DNA from: Ditylenchus dipsaci
Lineage: Eukaryota; Nematoda; Chromadorea; Rhabditida; Anguinidae
Direction: 5' to 3'
Assembly (NCBI GenBank): GCA_004194705.1
Contig: SADC01001283.1
Span: 930,001-994,000 of the forward strand
Length of the DNA: 64,000 nucleotides
Position 1 is the stretch's first letter, and the number at the start of each line of letters is the position of its first letter. Made by a program: the position numbers and the translations under genes. The notes under the pieces were generated by a model. It did no database searches. It saw nothing but the letters and a program-made list of their open reading frames with translations, and was not told where the DNA came from. Positions 1-11,667 of the stretch are shown piece after piece.

Positions 1-34
1 TATACGCTTATTCCACATAAGTACGTTATATTAC

Positions 35-85
35 GCCAATACTGGTTATATGCCAATACTGGCTATACGCCAATACTGGTGGTAA
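35..85. repeat. Short tandem repeat at left window edge
   Basis: Three near-identical copies of a roughly 17-18 bp unit beginning GCCAATACTGG follow one another. The rest of 1-225 shows no coding signal. It ends in a polypyrimidine stretch and TTTAG, so it is read as the intron upstream of the first visible PARP exon. Confidence 0.6.
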
Positions 86-225
86 TGAGTTTCCATTTAA
101 GCACTGGGCTTTCAAATCCTCCGCTTTTAAACAGTCGGGAACTTATCAAGGTTGGTTCTTATATTGTACATCTTATATGGTTTCTCTTATATAGTTGTTT
201 TAACTGGATTAAAAAATTACTTTAG

Positions 226-2555
226 ACGAAAAGTGAGATCCTAGATAATTTACTGGAAATGGAAGTTGCATTTAAAATTATCAAGTCTGAAACTGAAGAC
301 ACTTCTATTGTTGGAAAAGTAAGATAACTTGGAGGTGTAGTAATTTTGCGAAGGTGATATTTTCTTTTAGGATTTGTTCGATGTTCATTTCGAAAAACTC
401 AATTGTAAAATGGAAGTTGTGGACAAGCAGTCGGAAGAATTCGCATTAGTCAAGAAGTATGCTGAGAATACTCATGGCGCTACGCACGACTCATACAAGC
501 TCGATATCGTGGATGTAAGTTTTTCGTAGGTTTATATAGGATAATTCTGAGTGTATTGACAGGTAATAAAGTTGGACAGAGCGGATGAAGCTAAAAAGTT
601 CAGGGGTGACATAGGAAATACTTATTTGCTCTGGCATGGATCACGTACAAGTAACTACGTCGGCATCCTTAAGCAAGGTCTTCGTATCGCGCCTCCAGAA
701 GCACCTGTTGTAATCTTTTTGTTTAGCTCTCTTCGATGCTGAATTAAAACAGACTTTTAGACTGGTTACATGTTTGGTAAGGGCATATATACTGCGGATA
801 TGGTCAGCAAGGTGAGTTAAATATTTTTAAGGGCACGCTGAAAGATGTTAAGGAGATAGTATCGACACGGTAGGATTTATCCAAGTTTTGTGTTTCTATT
901 TAGAAAATGCACTAAAAATTTAAATGAAAAGAAGCGAAAAACCCCACCGAAAAACGGGCGGAACCCATCAAAAAGGTTGATCAGTCTTACATTGCATTTC
1001 GATCTTTAGGGGGTTTTTTTAGGGGGGGGTATTCGCTGCTAGCGCCGAATTTTGAAATTCTGATATTGCGGATATTCATCCTAGGCTTGATCTTTAGGGG
1101 TCCGGCAGAATTCGGGATCGGGATTTAAAAAACTTTCGGGACTCCCGTCAAACAAAATTTCTTGTCTATAACTATATAGTTGACAATTTTAGAATTTCTC
1201 GTATATAATACGATAATAATTTTACAGTTATCAACCTACAGTTAATTTTATATTTTTCAATTTTAACTCTAGAGTGGTAAAACCCCAAATAGGTACACAT
1301 TATTACTGGGTGCCACGACTTGGTACAAATACGACTGGGTACAGGACCTTTTAAAAGTTATGGAAATTAAAATTTCTAAATTTCAAATTTGTGGCCCAAT
1401 TTTAATGAGCTCAATTTGAAATGGACCCAATTTACTCATCCTCGTGGATAACTGTAGAATTTCTGGTACTTTATACGAGAAATTTTAAAGTCATCAACGT
1501 AGAGTTTTTTGGACGGAACATTCCAGTGTTTATAGGATGAAAAATCGTGCAAAAAATCAGCTGCTTACTCACGGATAGTTGCTTTAGTGTGTCTGGGCCA
1601 CAGAGAAGGGTTTCAGCCGAAATATTATCTCACTGTCCATAATAATCAAGCTTTCAGACAATGTTCTTTATCTGAGAGATTAACAGGTAAAAACTTTTTA
1701 TTAAGTACAAATGACGACAAAAACGGCAACAAAAGCAAAAATGATAAGGTACACTTTAAAAACTAGTCTATTTTCGTACTGTAACAAAATAAATTTGAAT
1801 TCGGATTTTTCCGGGATTTTCGAAAAAGACCCGGCGGGATTCGGGATTTCGGAAATTTTTCCGGCGGATTCGGGATCGGAATTTTCAAAATTTTCGGAAT
1901 TCCCAAACGGGGAATCCCGTGGGATCACCGTCCCGAGATCAAGCCTAGTTAATCCGACTTTTAATTCTGCACAAGTTTGTCTGAGATCGCAACACCGAGT
2001 TGTCGGCAAAGATGGCTCTAAAACCACATTAGAAAAACACAAAACTTGGATAAATCCATTCGTGTCGAGACTGTTTCCTTGACAGCTTTCACCCTCCCTT
2101 TAAGATAGGGCTATATTCTGAAAAAATTCAGTCTGCCAACTACTGCCACGCTATTGATACCGATGGACTTCTTGTGCTTTGTGAAGTAGCTCTGGGTGAC
2201 ATTCAAGAAGAAAAGAAAGCCAAAAATATTAGAAGACTTAAGGGCGGTAAGAATAGTGTGAAAGGTTAGTGTAGTTGTCTTGTCAGGAATATTCCCAATA
2301 ATCTTTTAAGGTCTTGGTGGAACTGTGCCCGATCCAGAGGAGTTCGTTGTAAAAGACGGTGTCACTATACCTTGCGGTAAGCCAATCGCGTCTGATCAGA
2401 AAGGCCTGGAGCTGCTTTACAATGAGTCAGTTTTAGCGTTGGCATTAGAATTAAATTGGCATTAATTATGTTTCAGGTTTATCGTTTACAATGAAGAGCA
2501 AGTTCGAATGAAATATCTCGTGCGAGCCAAATTTATTCAAAATGTTGACTTCTAA
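226..2555 (+). CDS. Poly(ADP-ribose) polymerase, PARP1/PARP2 type, C-terminal part
   Basis: Nuclear enzyme that transfers ADP-ribose from NAD+ to proteins at DNA breaks. Exons: 226-318, 371-514, 563-709, 761-811, 2132-2264, 2311-2425 and 2477-2555. All junctions are GT-AG and keep one frame to the TAA at 2553. The first two exons give the end of the helical regulatory domain (LDNLLEMEVAF, then ENTHGATHDSYKLDIVD). The next carry the catalytic fold: LLWHGSRTSNYVGIL with the NAD-binding His, GYMFGKGIYTADM, and SANYCHA with the conserved Tyr. LLYNEFIVYNEEQVRMKY follows, with the catalytic Glu in YNEF. The triad H-Y-E is therefore intact. The ending VYNEEQVRMKYLV resembles PARP2 more than PARP1. 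Zinc-finger or WGR domains would lie upstream of the window. The 812-2131 intron is 1.3 kb and holds a palindrome; the other introns are about 50 bp. AATAAA at 2665 is a possible poly(A) signal. Confidence 0.93.
1078..1952. repeat. Foldback repeat inside the PARP intron
   Basis: Arms beginning CCTAGGCTTGATCT at 1078 reappear in reverse complement ending near 1952 (GATCAAGCCTAG). Next to the tips are diverged ATTCGGGATCGGGA-like repeats in opposite orientation. The element explains why this intron is about 25 times longer than its neighbours. The spacer is AT-rich without a credible gene. Confidence 0.65.
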
Positions 2556-2925
2556 ATATATACCCATCGTATGAAGGGAATCTGTGGCAGTTGTTCTAGC
2601 GTTTTAATGTATGCTTTAATATGATGTCTTATTTTTGGTTTCGGTCAATGTTTTTTTCAATTAGAATAAACTCCACATTCTGCTCACTGTGAAGATTGTT
2701 GGCAATGCTTGAAAGCTGCAGGTACACGGCTTATCGAAACGCCCAAAAGTGTTTCTGTTATTTTTTTAAGCGAATTTCGCGGGAAATTTGAAAACTCCTC
2801 AAATTCGACTAGAAAAACGTGCTTCCGACTTGAAATGTCGGCGCTACTGGAGTATAGGCTAAAGTATACAATCCCCCCCTGGCCCGAAAATGCCCGAAAT
2901 GGTGTCCTAAGGGCATTTTAGCTAC
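2556..2925. other. PARP 3' flank, no gene seen
   Basis: Contains the presumed PARP 3' UTR with AATAAA at 2665-2670, then about 250 bp with no recognisable exon, RNA or repeat end. Confidence 0.4.
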
Positions 2926-3364
2926 TTTAAAGGGGCATACCAGCGCGTTACACGGTCAATTTCAAATTTTCAAAAGGCGGGGACCACACTTCAAGACAAA
3001 AAACATTTGATTCGAAAATGTTCCTTTAAATTTTTATTATGGTCACCGAAAAAGTTGTCACCGAAAGACTTTTTCTTGTCACCGATTTTTTATATTTTTT
3101 TGCTGACTATTTTTCGTTTTATTTTTCGTATTTTCAGGTCACGCTACATCCACTGATGACTTTGTGAGACCGTATGCAGCCGCAGTCAAATCTTTTCAGA
3201 AATCGGTGACAAGAAAAAGTCTTTCGGTGAAAATTTTTTTCGGTGACAATAATAAAAAATTTAAAGGAAAATTTTCAAATGAAATATTTTTGTCTTGAAA
3301 TTGTGGTCCCCGCCCTTTGAAAATTTAAAATTGACCGTGTAACGCGCTGGTATGCCCCTTTAAA
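2926..3364. repeat. Palindromic element flanked by TTTAAA
   Basis: Left arm TTTAAAGGGGCATACCAGCG is matched in reverse complement by the right arm ending CGCTGGTATGCCCCTTTAAA. Inside lies a second layer of inverted short repeats containing GTCACCGAAA. Both ends carry TTAA inside TTTAAA. It shares its terminal hexamer (3359-3364) with the next palindrome. No ORF. Confidence 0.85.
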
Positions 3365-3598
3365 GGGGCATGCCCACGCTAATAAGAGGTGGTGCCCGGG
3401 AATCCAGAAACTTTTCATAATCATTAAACTTGTGTACGGATTTTTCAATTTGGTTTCTAAAAAAAAAGGCCTAGAATTCAATTTTAGGTGTGGTTTTGTT
3501 AGAAACCATGTTAAAAATCCGTACAGAAGTCCAATGATTAGGAATTTTTTTGAATTCCCGGGCACCACCTCTTATTAGCGTGGGTATGCCCCTTTAAA
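3359..3598. repeat. Second palindromic TTTAAA element, directly adjoining
   Basis: TTTAAAGGGGCATGCCCACG at the left is mirrored by CGTGGGTATGCCCCTTTAAA at the right. Inner arms contain GGTGGTGCCCGGGAATTC and a GTACAGAAGTCCAATGATTAGG-like segment. Related copies lie at 26118-26572 and 57686-57926. Confidence 0.87.
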
Positions 3599-4266
3599 CG
3601 TGAAAAAGCAATGAAAAATTGGTTCTTTCCGTTATGCCGACCACCCTTGATTTTGCATTTTTATTATTTTACATTTTACTATGGAATGTGACGACCATTT
3701 TAAGTATAAACATGGAAAATAAAAAGCCAGCCTGTCTGGCTGCAGGACTGGCTAAACAAAATAAATTGGAGGAAAATAGCCAAAAATTAAAATTTTTGGC
3801 AGGAAATTCAAATTTTTCATGAACATTGTACCATTGTGAAGCGCGTTGAATGAGCTACAAAATAAAATTATCACCGGGTCACCGCATTTTACACCTTCGC
3901 ATTTTACACCTTCTTACAATAACAGGATTTTGTAGCAAATTACATGCGCTACAAAACTGCAATAATTTTTATTTCATATAACTTTCTTTCTAGGACAAAA
4001 AAGACCTTTTTTTGAAAAAAATACACGATTTTTGACGAATTTTGGATTTTGTCTTTTTTCTGCGGCCAATTGTTTGAGATCAATCAGCGACGATAATGAT
4101 GCCCACTATGCATTTTTGCACGTACCAGCTGCAGTATCCAGAATAATTATGACACGCGATATATGACATATGACTGCCGAGATTTGGCCTCGCAAAATAA
4201 AAAATTCGAATTTTTCGATTTTTGCCAGTTTTTCTCGACTTCTTTCCACGTAGCTCCGAGCACGTA
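3599..4266. other. Spacer, no gene seen
   Basis: AT-rich sequence with a small imperfect hairpin around 3725-3755 (AGCCAGCCTGTCTGGCT). No splice-consistent coding was found on either strand. It ends at the left inverted repeat of the Tigger element. Confidence 0.4.
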
Positions 4267-6687
4267 CAGTCGACTCTCCCAATAAGGACACCCAAAGGGT
4301 CGGCTAAATGCCGTCCTTATTGAGAGCTGTCCTTAATTAGAGCGTCCTTTATGAGAGCGTGATTTTCTAAAAACGACTGTCCTTATTGAGAGCTGTTACG
4401 TTCATAAAGTAGTTTTATTATAACAACAACAACAACGAAAATCAAGAATAAACATCAAGATAAGCGGTTATATGTTTTTGCTTCAGTCTCTTGATTCTTT
4501 CTCCGGCCATCATGTCATCCACTTTATCGCAGAGTTGAAGAACCAGAGAATCCGTTGAATAGCGCTGAATAATCTGCAAAGCTTCTTTGGCCTCTCGGTT
4601 GGTAACTGGGCGCAAGTCAGGCTTTTCGTTGATCACATCAGTGTCGCTCAATAAGAGCTTCTTAAAAATAAACAAAACACAAGATTTACCTCTCTGTTCC
4701 GTTTCTTCCACTTCCGTTCTTGAGACATCCGCCTCAATTTCTTCCAAAGATCGCATTCCACCAGTAGCAAGCTGATCATCCACGGCCAAGTAGTCGCCCA
4801 AATCACCTTCCGCCATTTCCATTGCTTGTAGTTCTGCCCATAAAGTATCCAGCTCATCATTTTCATTGTTTTCAGCCGCCTGCACCTCTTCATCCATTGG
4901 CGCCATTTGCTAAATCCCATGATTAGGTTTATCTCGAAAAGGTAGATGACTTACTTCCACGTTCTTGACAAAACCAGCTTTTCAGAAGCAGTTAGCAAGT
5001 GTTTCTTTCTTCACATCTTTCCAAGACCTTTGGAGATATTGCAGAGATTTCAGCAGATCCATCTTGTAGTCGGACTTGTTGTCGATGGCAGCAATTCCTT
5101 CATGCAGCAGATAGCGACGTTAATGTATCTTCAAGTTCTGGATTATTCCCTGATCACAAGGCTAAAAGAAAGAGTTATTCAGCAACAAATTAGTAGAGCC
5201 AAACCTGAGAACGAGCAGTTGTGTTTGGAGGCAGAAACTTCAGTTTAATATTCGTCTGACCCGAGAAATTATCCAAGTAGAGCAGCACCTTTCGATCTTC
5301 ACGTGTCAGTTTCTTGTCCCAATCTTTGAGCCACGATTCAAACAAATCTGCTGAAAATGTTTTTATAAACCACGGCAAATCGTATAAAAATCACCAGTCA
5401 TCCATGCTTTCTTGTTGGCCTTATATGCGACCGGTGGTTCCTTGTTCTTAAAAGCTCGAGAATTTTGAGACTTTCCAATGACTAGTAACGGCAGCTTTCC
5501 GTCCCGCTCATGTTTGATCCGACCAACACCGTGATTCTCTCTTTCGTTTCTTTCCGGACGTGCATCGCTCACCCTGAAAAAGGATTAAAACAATAATAAG
5601 AAACTAAATCATTAAAAACCAACTTTTGAAAGCCAGAGTATTATTTGGTAATAGCTGCCAGAAAGTCCAGTTTCGTCCGCATTGAAAACATCGTCCGCTG
5701 AGAAGTGTGAAAGTTCTTCGTGCAAAACATCCTGCTGCCAATCACCAAGAGCCTCCATATTAATCTCTGCAGCTTCCCTTTGGTTTTTCTTGAAGACGAT
5801 CGAATGCCGGTACTTGAATCCGCTCAGCCATCCATCGCTTGCTTTGAAGCTCTCGAGTTCATCAGCCTTCGTGTCTTGATCTTCATTCAATGGCCCGACT
5901 TTCCTCATCTGCTTTGCCAGTTCATTCGCCAATTTCTTTGCTTTCTTCTAAAAGCAAACAAATTATAAAACAAAACATAAAATAATCGCACCATCAAAAT
6001 AGGTCTAGTCATCGGTGTGTTTGTACTTCTTTGATCCTTGAACCACTGTAGAACTGCTTTTTCCATGTTTTTGTGCTTGACCGCTTGAAGACGTGATCGC
6101 TTTGCTTTTCCACCTTCTTCTACTGCTTTGATTATTGCCACCTTGACCCTGAGAATATTGCGAATAGACGATGCTGGAAGTCCAAATTGATTGCCAAGCT
6201 CTTCGAAGTGTGGCCTTCTGCAGCTTCAATGATCTTCTTCTTGACCTCCAATCTAATGACTGTGCGCTTCTTGCTCGGAGTTGACATATGCACTAAAAGA
6301 AAACAGAAATAAAAAAGTAGTTTGAAAAAATGTCCCAATGAACGAGATCCTATGTTCAATGACTGATCATCAATTAACTGTGCGAAACAAAAAAGAAGTC
6401 TAAAATTTTCCCTTTTACCACAAACTAATTTTTAAATGCACAAATTTCATTGTTTTAAAGCTTTTTGAAAAAATTTGCGGCAATTTTTTTTGTGTCCTTA
6501 TTAAGAGCGTCACTTAATGGGTAGGGGCTGCCGAAAGCCGTCCTTAATAGGAGCGTGTCCTTATTGAGAGCGTCCTTAATTAGAGAGTCACTTTGCCTCA
6601 ATTTAGTTCAGGCCAACCAAATAAAATTTTGCTGTCCTTATGAGAGAGTGTCCTTATTGAGAGTGTCCTTATTGGGAGAGTCGACTG
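4267..6687 (-). mobile_element. Tigger/pogo-family DNA transposon, copy 1
   Basis: Termini CAGTCGACTCTCCCAATAAG and the inverse ending GAGTCGACTG are flanked by TA on both sides (4265-4266, 6688-6689), as expected for Tc1/mariner-pogo elements. Subterminal regions repeat the phrase GTCCTTATTGAGAG several times in both orientations. The 2.4-kb element contains a pogo-type transposase gene on the minus strand, interrupted by small introns and at least one coding frameshift. Confidence 0.92.
4442..6287 (-). pseudogene. Tigger-type transposase, intron-containing, frameshifted
   Basis: DDE transposase of the pogo/CENP-B group. The start at 6287 (MSTPSKKRTVIRLEVKKKI) lies just after a TTTTAG acceptor, so a 5' untranslated exon is likely. 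N-terminal CENP-B-like helix-turn-helix segments follow (AIIKAVEEGGKAKR, MEKAVLQWFKDQR). The DDE core has the first Asp in VFNADETGL, a PLLVIGKS block and the second Asp in LLYLDNFSG. PPNTTA then leads to the third conserved region. The C-terminal acidic exons (ELDTLWAELQAMEMAEG) end at 4442. Frame changes after the first Asp (near 5650) and near the N-terminus (about 6210) suggest the copy is inactive. The overall order matches copy 2 at 21.9-23.6 kb. Confidence 0.85.
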
Positions 6688-6725
6688 TAGTACATAATTC
6701 AAAAAGTATTTTTGGAGAAAAAAAA

Positions 6726-6790
6726 AGTGTCCCGCGCGCATTTGAATTTGCCAAATTATCATTGTCATCAACAAGTATGGTCCTTTAAAG
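6726..6790. repeat. Half of a TTTAAA palindromic element
   Basis: The sequence GTCCCGCGCGCATTTGAATT through CAACAAGTATGGTCCTTTAAA matches the right arm of the complete palindrome at 18396-18597. No left arm is present, so it is a solo or truncated arm. Confidence 0.7.
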
Positions 6791-7662
6791 AAAAAATTTA
6801 ACGAAAAGACTTTCCTATACCCAAAATTTTTTGGTGATTATAAAAACTAATGGTAGAAGTTCTGACTCAGAAGTGATTTTTTTGACGAAATCGAGTTTTC
6901 TTTTCCACAATGCTGAAACACCATAACAAGAATTATTTCAGATTATTTCTCCCACATTCGTCAGCTGGTGCAATGACATTACTTTTTCATCCAAAAAGCA
7001 TTTCGCCCCCGACAAATAATTAAAAAAGGGCAAGAATTCAAACTTTAGGGGCAACAATTCAATCTGATCCTTTAAAAATTGCCCGATTATTTGATTTCCA
7101 AGCACATTTAAATTTTGATTTTGTGGCCTCAATAAAAACCGAAATAGATCAATTTTCGTTTCTTTAGGCCAAAAAATTAGTTCCACCGTATTACTAAATC
7201 GAGATTAGACTGAATTAGGAACTTTTTTTAATGTTTTCATGAACAAATAGACTTTTGAAAAAATATTGGTATTGGGCAATATATTGGGGTCAACAACTTT
7301 GAAATATTGGTATTGGGTCTAGAGAGGGCCAAAAAATATCGGTATTGAAGCCTTAAACTACCTCAAAAGATAGTTTAAAATTAAAGTTTGATTTTTCCAC
7401 ATTCGAAGTTTATTATCTGTTTTTGTACAGTTGACTATCGATTTCGCTCAACAACAAGATGGCTGTTAATAACGTCCAACCAAATATTTCACTATGTTTA
7501 AGTTACACCGCAAAAGCAGCAATTTTTTACAATCGTTATTGTTTTCAGTATTTTTTCTTTGTTTCTGCTCAACTCAAACTTGAAAATTAGAAATCATATT
7601 TTTTAAAAATCTTAATTTGTTCAATTTATAGTGTATAAAAATAACCAATTTTTCTTGATTTA
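6791..7662. other. Spacer, no gene seen
   Basis: AT-rich sequence. A short repeated phrase around ATATTGGTATTGGG occurs at 7263-7350. No exon or RNA gene was recognised. Confidence 0.35.
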
Positions 7663-7806
7663 CAGTCAAACTTCGATATAACGTACACCCTGGGGACCAG
7701 GTCAGGTGTACGTTATATCGGGGGTAATTGTGACAGAGTTTATTATTAAAGGGACCGGGCCAGGTGTATGTTATATTGGGGTGTACGTTATATCGAAGTT
7801 TGACTG
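7663..7806. mobile_element. Short pogo-like MITE
   Basis: Terminal inverted repeats CAGTCAAACTTCGATATAAC and the inverse ending ATCGAAGTTTGACTG bound 144 bp. An inner copy of GTGTACGTTATATCGG is also inverted. TA precedes the left end; the right flank is GA. It has no coding capacity, so it would need a transposase supplied elsewhere. Confidence 0.85.
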
Positions 7807-7887
7807 GATCACAATTGAGCTTACATCCAAAAATATACTTGGCATTTTGTCCTTCTCCAGTAAACATAAATATTCAAACAGCAATTA

Positions 7888-9004
7888 CACAGGTCAGCCT
7901 GCTGTTTATATAGATCACATTTATCGGGCAAAGCTTTTCCTTGCTGCAAAAAGACTTCTTTTGCTCCCAAAGGACTTTTTTTGCTGCAAAAAGACTTTTT
8001 TTTGCTCCAAAAGACTTTTTTTTGCTGCTAATTTTGTCTGCTGCAAAAGACTTTTTTTGCTGCTAAAATATTTTTTTGCTGCTAAAATTTTTTTTGCTGC
8101 AAATATTGTTTTGCTTCACATGCCTTCTTCCCAGCATTTTCCACTAGAAATATCAATTATTATACATATTTTGCGGTCAATTTGTCCACAAAACTTTTAT
8201 TATTTCTTAAGAACGAATAAACCATGCTATTCAACCCAAAATTGTGTGCTGAAAAAGTTAGTTGAGACCAAAATCCTGTTTTGACTAACTAGAATCTCAA
8301 TACCCCGCGTTATTTATGAAAAAACAGTACCTACTTTAAGGTAGTCGGCACTTACGCATTTCACATGCCTTCTTCGCAGCATCTTATAATAATTTGAGAA
8401 AAATGTTTAAACATCTCCTAAGTTATTGTTTTACGCAAGTTTTTGAGTTTTTATTTAATTTTTGCCCCTGAAATGCATAAGTACCAGGTAGTCGACCTTA
8501 AAATTAAGGGAATCAATCAGATTGAGCATATAAATAATTATATTATGCCTAGAAGAGTGCCTTGAGTACTTTAGTGTATATGAAAAGTCAGTTTTTGTCG
8601 CGAAATTTTCAGGCACTACTTAAGTTGTCCAGCCGGACCCCACTGGGAGAATAAGGGACTATCTAGGTTTCGAAAGTGTCATTAATTGATCTGTGGACGA
8701 ATTGGAGAATGCACGAATTGACTGTGGACGCATTGATTGTGGACAAATTGACCGCAAAATATGTATAATAATTGATATTTCTAGTGGAAAATGCTGGGAA
8801 GAAGGCATGTGAAGCAAAACAATATTTGCAGCAAAAAAAAATTTTAGCAGCAAAGAAAAGTATTTTAGCAGCAAAAAAAGTCCTTTTGCAGCACGAAGAG
8901 TCTTTTTGCAGCAAAAAAAAGTATTTTTGCTGCAAAAAGAAGTCTTTTTGCGGCAAGGAAAAGCTTTGCCCACATTTATCTACATTATTGACCTGTTTTT
9001 GCAG
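7888..9004. repeat. Foldback element with minisatellite arms (TTGCTGCAAAAAGACTTTT)
   Basis: The left arm starts near CAGGTCAG at 7891. It runs through a tandem array of a 17-20 bp unit, TTTGCTGCAAAAAGACTTTT (about 7929-8110), then a unique segment up to about 8200. The right arm repeats all of this in reverse complement (about 8695-9000), ending TTGACCTG. The middle 8200-8690 is single-copy AT-rich sequence. Long open frames through the arms are by-products of the repeat and not genes. A smaller relative lies at 51555-51680. Confidence 0.85.
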
Positions 9005-9149
9005 AACAGTTAGCGAGCTTTAAAATGGTTTGGCGCTGTCTTGTAGAGAGCTCAGTGTCTTTTTTATCACATTTTATCACATCGGAAAACTTCAAAAATT
9101 GCACCAGTATTATTGTCATTTCCCTGTATTGCCAAACAAGAGGATGACT

Positions 9150-9862
9150 GCAGACCCCAGTATAGAATATAGAAATTTGACCCCAGTATAGAATAAGCCC
9201 CCCCCACCCATTAATTTTTTCTTTTAAAACTCAAGTAAAGAGTACCCGAATATATGTCCCAGACGCCAGAAGAAGTACGTAAGATATTTACTAGTCACAA
9301 CTTTCGTACGCTGGCCTACCCCTGAGCCTAAGGGCTAAGCCTAAACTTGTTGTTTGAAAGGGTAGTTATATCAATTTTCGTAATGTCAGGTTTGGGGGGG
9401 GGGGGGATATTCTATACTAGCGCCAAGATTTTTATTTTCCAGAAAATTTCATTTTTAACCATTTTATATCGAAATTTCACATTTGAAGTACACGATGATC
9501 AAACTTTTTCTCTCAAATTTCTTTTCCGCGTAACTTTTTTTTCCACGCTCTTAATTTTTTGATCGACCATTTATTCGAAAGCTCTTGCATTGACATTTTG
9601 TTTTAAAAATCGACTCTGTGTTTCGAATTCTTTAAGCCTTTTCTTGATCAGTAAATGGCATTGCTAAAAACGTAAAAATGCATATCATCCTCAAAATGGA
9701 CATTTATTTAAATCAGACTTAGACTGGACTTATAGAATTCAAAACATGGCGTCTTTTTGGCAATGCGAGAGCTATTGAATGGGTGGTCGATCAAAAAGTT
9801 AGGAGCATGCAAAAAAATTGCTGAAAATAAATGTGGGAGAAAAAATATGATGACCCTGTAGA
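9150..9862. repeat. G-tract repeat and foldback with AATTTTTTGATCGACCA arms
   Basis: A G-tract followed by ATATTCTATACTAGCGCC (9394-9425) resembles units at 1020-1045 and 60440-60545. Downstream, an inverted pair (about 9493-9630 and 9730-9862) has arms reading TTGATCGACCATTTATTCG / AAAGCTCTTGCATTGAC. The arm consensus recurs in the foldbacks at 14.5-15.6 and 58.5-60.9 kb. Confidence 0.65.
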
Positions 9863-10345
9863 TTTTTTAATTAAACGTGTTTTGTAGAAAATAATTCCAT
9901 GTAAGTAATTACCACACAACAAAAAACCTTGCGCTTCGCCTGTATTTTTTTCTTAAAAGACCAAGGGTTTTCAGAAAAGTGGCATTTCCAAAATTTGAGT
10001 TGTCGGAGGCACGTTTTTACCCGGGAAATTTTCAAAATATTTTTTATTCGAATTATTTTTTAATTGATTCAATGTTTTTGAAAATGTTGAGCTATCGAGT
10101 CTGATGTATCCTAACATTGTCACATACGACGAGGTAGAACTGTTTCATAGCTCCATCAGTGTTGTGTCCTATGTTTGAATCGCCGTTTGTTTTGTTGCGA
10201 TTTAAACACTTTTGCTGTTTCTGTCAGTATATAATGTCTGAGCATCTGTGTTCAGGATGAGTTTGTGTCAAATAAAGCAAATAGAAAAAGTTAAAGTTAA
10301 AGCAATTAAAAAATGACATGAAAATAATTAAAAATTAAATATTTG

Positions 10346-10712
10346 GGGGCTATTCTGGTTTATCCCCCAAGCACGTGAAAATATTTTTTTCTGGGAGTGG
10401 CTTACAGGGGTAAAACATGCGAGAAATCCATTACGATCATCAGAAAAGCAAAAAATGGCATCTGTCACCCGTAAAAATACAAATTATAAAGTTAAATGCC
10501 TTTGTTGTGCTCAAAAATTTCAAAACAATGATGCTCATTTCAAGAAGAGGAACATGCGTGTTTACGGGCGAAAGATGCCGTTTTCTGCTTTTCTGACGAT
10601 CGCAATCGATTTCTCGCATGTTTTTACCCCTATAAGCCATTTCCAGGAAAAAAAAAATTAAAAAACATTTTTTCCACGTGCTTGGGGCGAGGATAAAGCA
10701 GAGTAGCCTCAA
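10346..10712. repeat. Palindromic element
   Basis: CCCCCAAGCACGTG near 10366 is inverted as CACGTGCTTGGGG near 10673. The arms continue through TACAGGGGTAAAACATGCGA against TCGCATGTTTTTACCCC. Overlapping open frames on both strands here are symmetric products of the palindrome. Confidence 0.75.
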
Positions 10713-11335
10713 TATTTGTGTACTGTCAACTGTCGAAATGCCGTTGCACTCAAAGACTATGGTTTTTTCATTAAATATCAATGTTTCAGACAACAATATT
10801 AAAAGTGGAATGGATATCACAAATATAGACCAATTAATTGGAGGAACTCTAATGCTGGATTATGTAATTTTTAATTTAAAAAATTAAATTAGTTTTTTGA
10901 TTATATAACCGCAAAGAGTTTTTTTTTAATTTGTAATAGCTCAGAAGCAACATGAACAAATATTGTAAATACCCGTCTAAAATAAGTGAAGTCTTAGCAT
11001 AGCGGATAAGTCCAGTCTAATTAAGGTTTTTTAAATAATTCGTAGAACAAAAAATATTAAAAAATATTATGGATTTTTAAAATTTCGGCGCTAGTAGCGT
11101 CAACATTTGAACAATAGAAAAACCATAAAAACAGATCCAAGTTAACACATAATGAGAAAACAGAAAAATCTAATTTTGAAAAAAAAAATTTTTTTATTTA
11201 AAAATAACAAAACGGAAATCTTTTCAACTTTTCGGTCTGGCTAAATCAATGGCTGTACACCGAAATATACGCGCCAATTTGATACTTGGTCGTTTTGGTA
11301 CGAAATTTTTCGTGCTGTTACCAAAAATTGCTTAC
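10713..11335. other. Spacer upstream of UBR3, no gene seen
   Basis: AT-rich sequence. The first UBR3 exon or promoter may lie here, but I could not identify a start codon exon or core promoter. Confidence 0.3.
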
Positions 11336-11585
11336 CGAAAAGGGGGTTTACACCTCGAAATGCGAATATTTTGAACTCTCAGGTTCGATTCCCAGTGGGT
11401 GCATAACCTATTTTTTTTTCTTTATTTGAGTAAGTTCACTGACTTCTAAGGCCAAAAACTATTGAGCAATCGATTGCAAGCATTTCCAGCACTGCTTTCT
11501 GTCAGAAAATGCCATAATTTGGCGATTTCATGCAAATGACTATCAAAATAAAAGGAAACTAACCAAAATAATGACCAATTTGTTT
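11336..11585 (+). repeat. SINE-like element with Pol III B-box
   Basis: A head containing GGTTCGATTCCCAGTGGG, which fits the tRNA-type B-box GGTTCGANTCC, is followed by a T-run. A body of about 140 bp comes next (for example ATTGCAAGCATTTCCAGCAC and AAAGGAAACTAACCAAAATA). The same body occurs in reverse at 50690-50835, again next to a B-box-like head. This two-copy head-plus-body structure is the basis for the call. An A-box was not clear. Confidence 0.65.
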
Positions 11586-11667
11586 TATATGGCCGGAACT
11601 TCTACAAATTTATTTATTTGTCCAATGCAATATTACACAACAAACACAAAGATCATTAAAATTTCAG

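Noticed and set aside
7706..8284. A 192-codon open frame on +
   Set aside because: It runs through the GCTGCAAAAAGAC minisatellite arm of a palindrome. It has a low-complexity repeat translation and a matching antisense frame in the other arm, with no splice or family support.
7929..8970. CRISPR-like array
   Set aside because: The repeats are 17-20 bp, diverged, without unique spacers and inverted in the second half. The genome is eukaryotic.
11378..11400. tRNA gene
   Set aside because: A B-box match is present, but no acceptor stem or anticodon arm could be formed around it; it fits a SINE head better.
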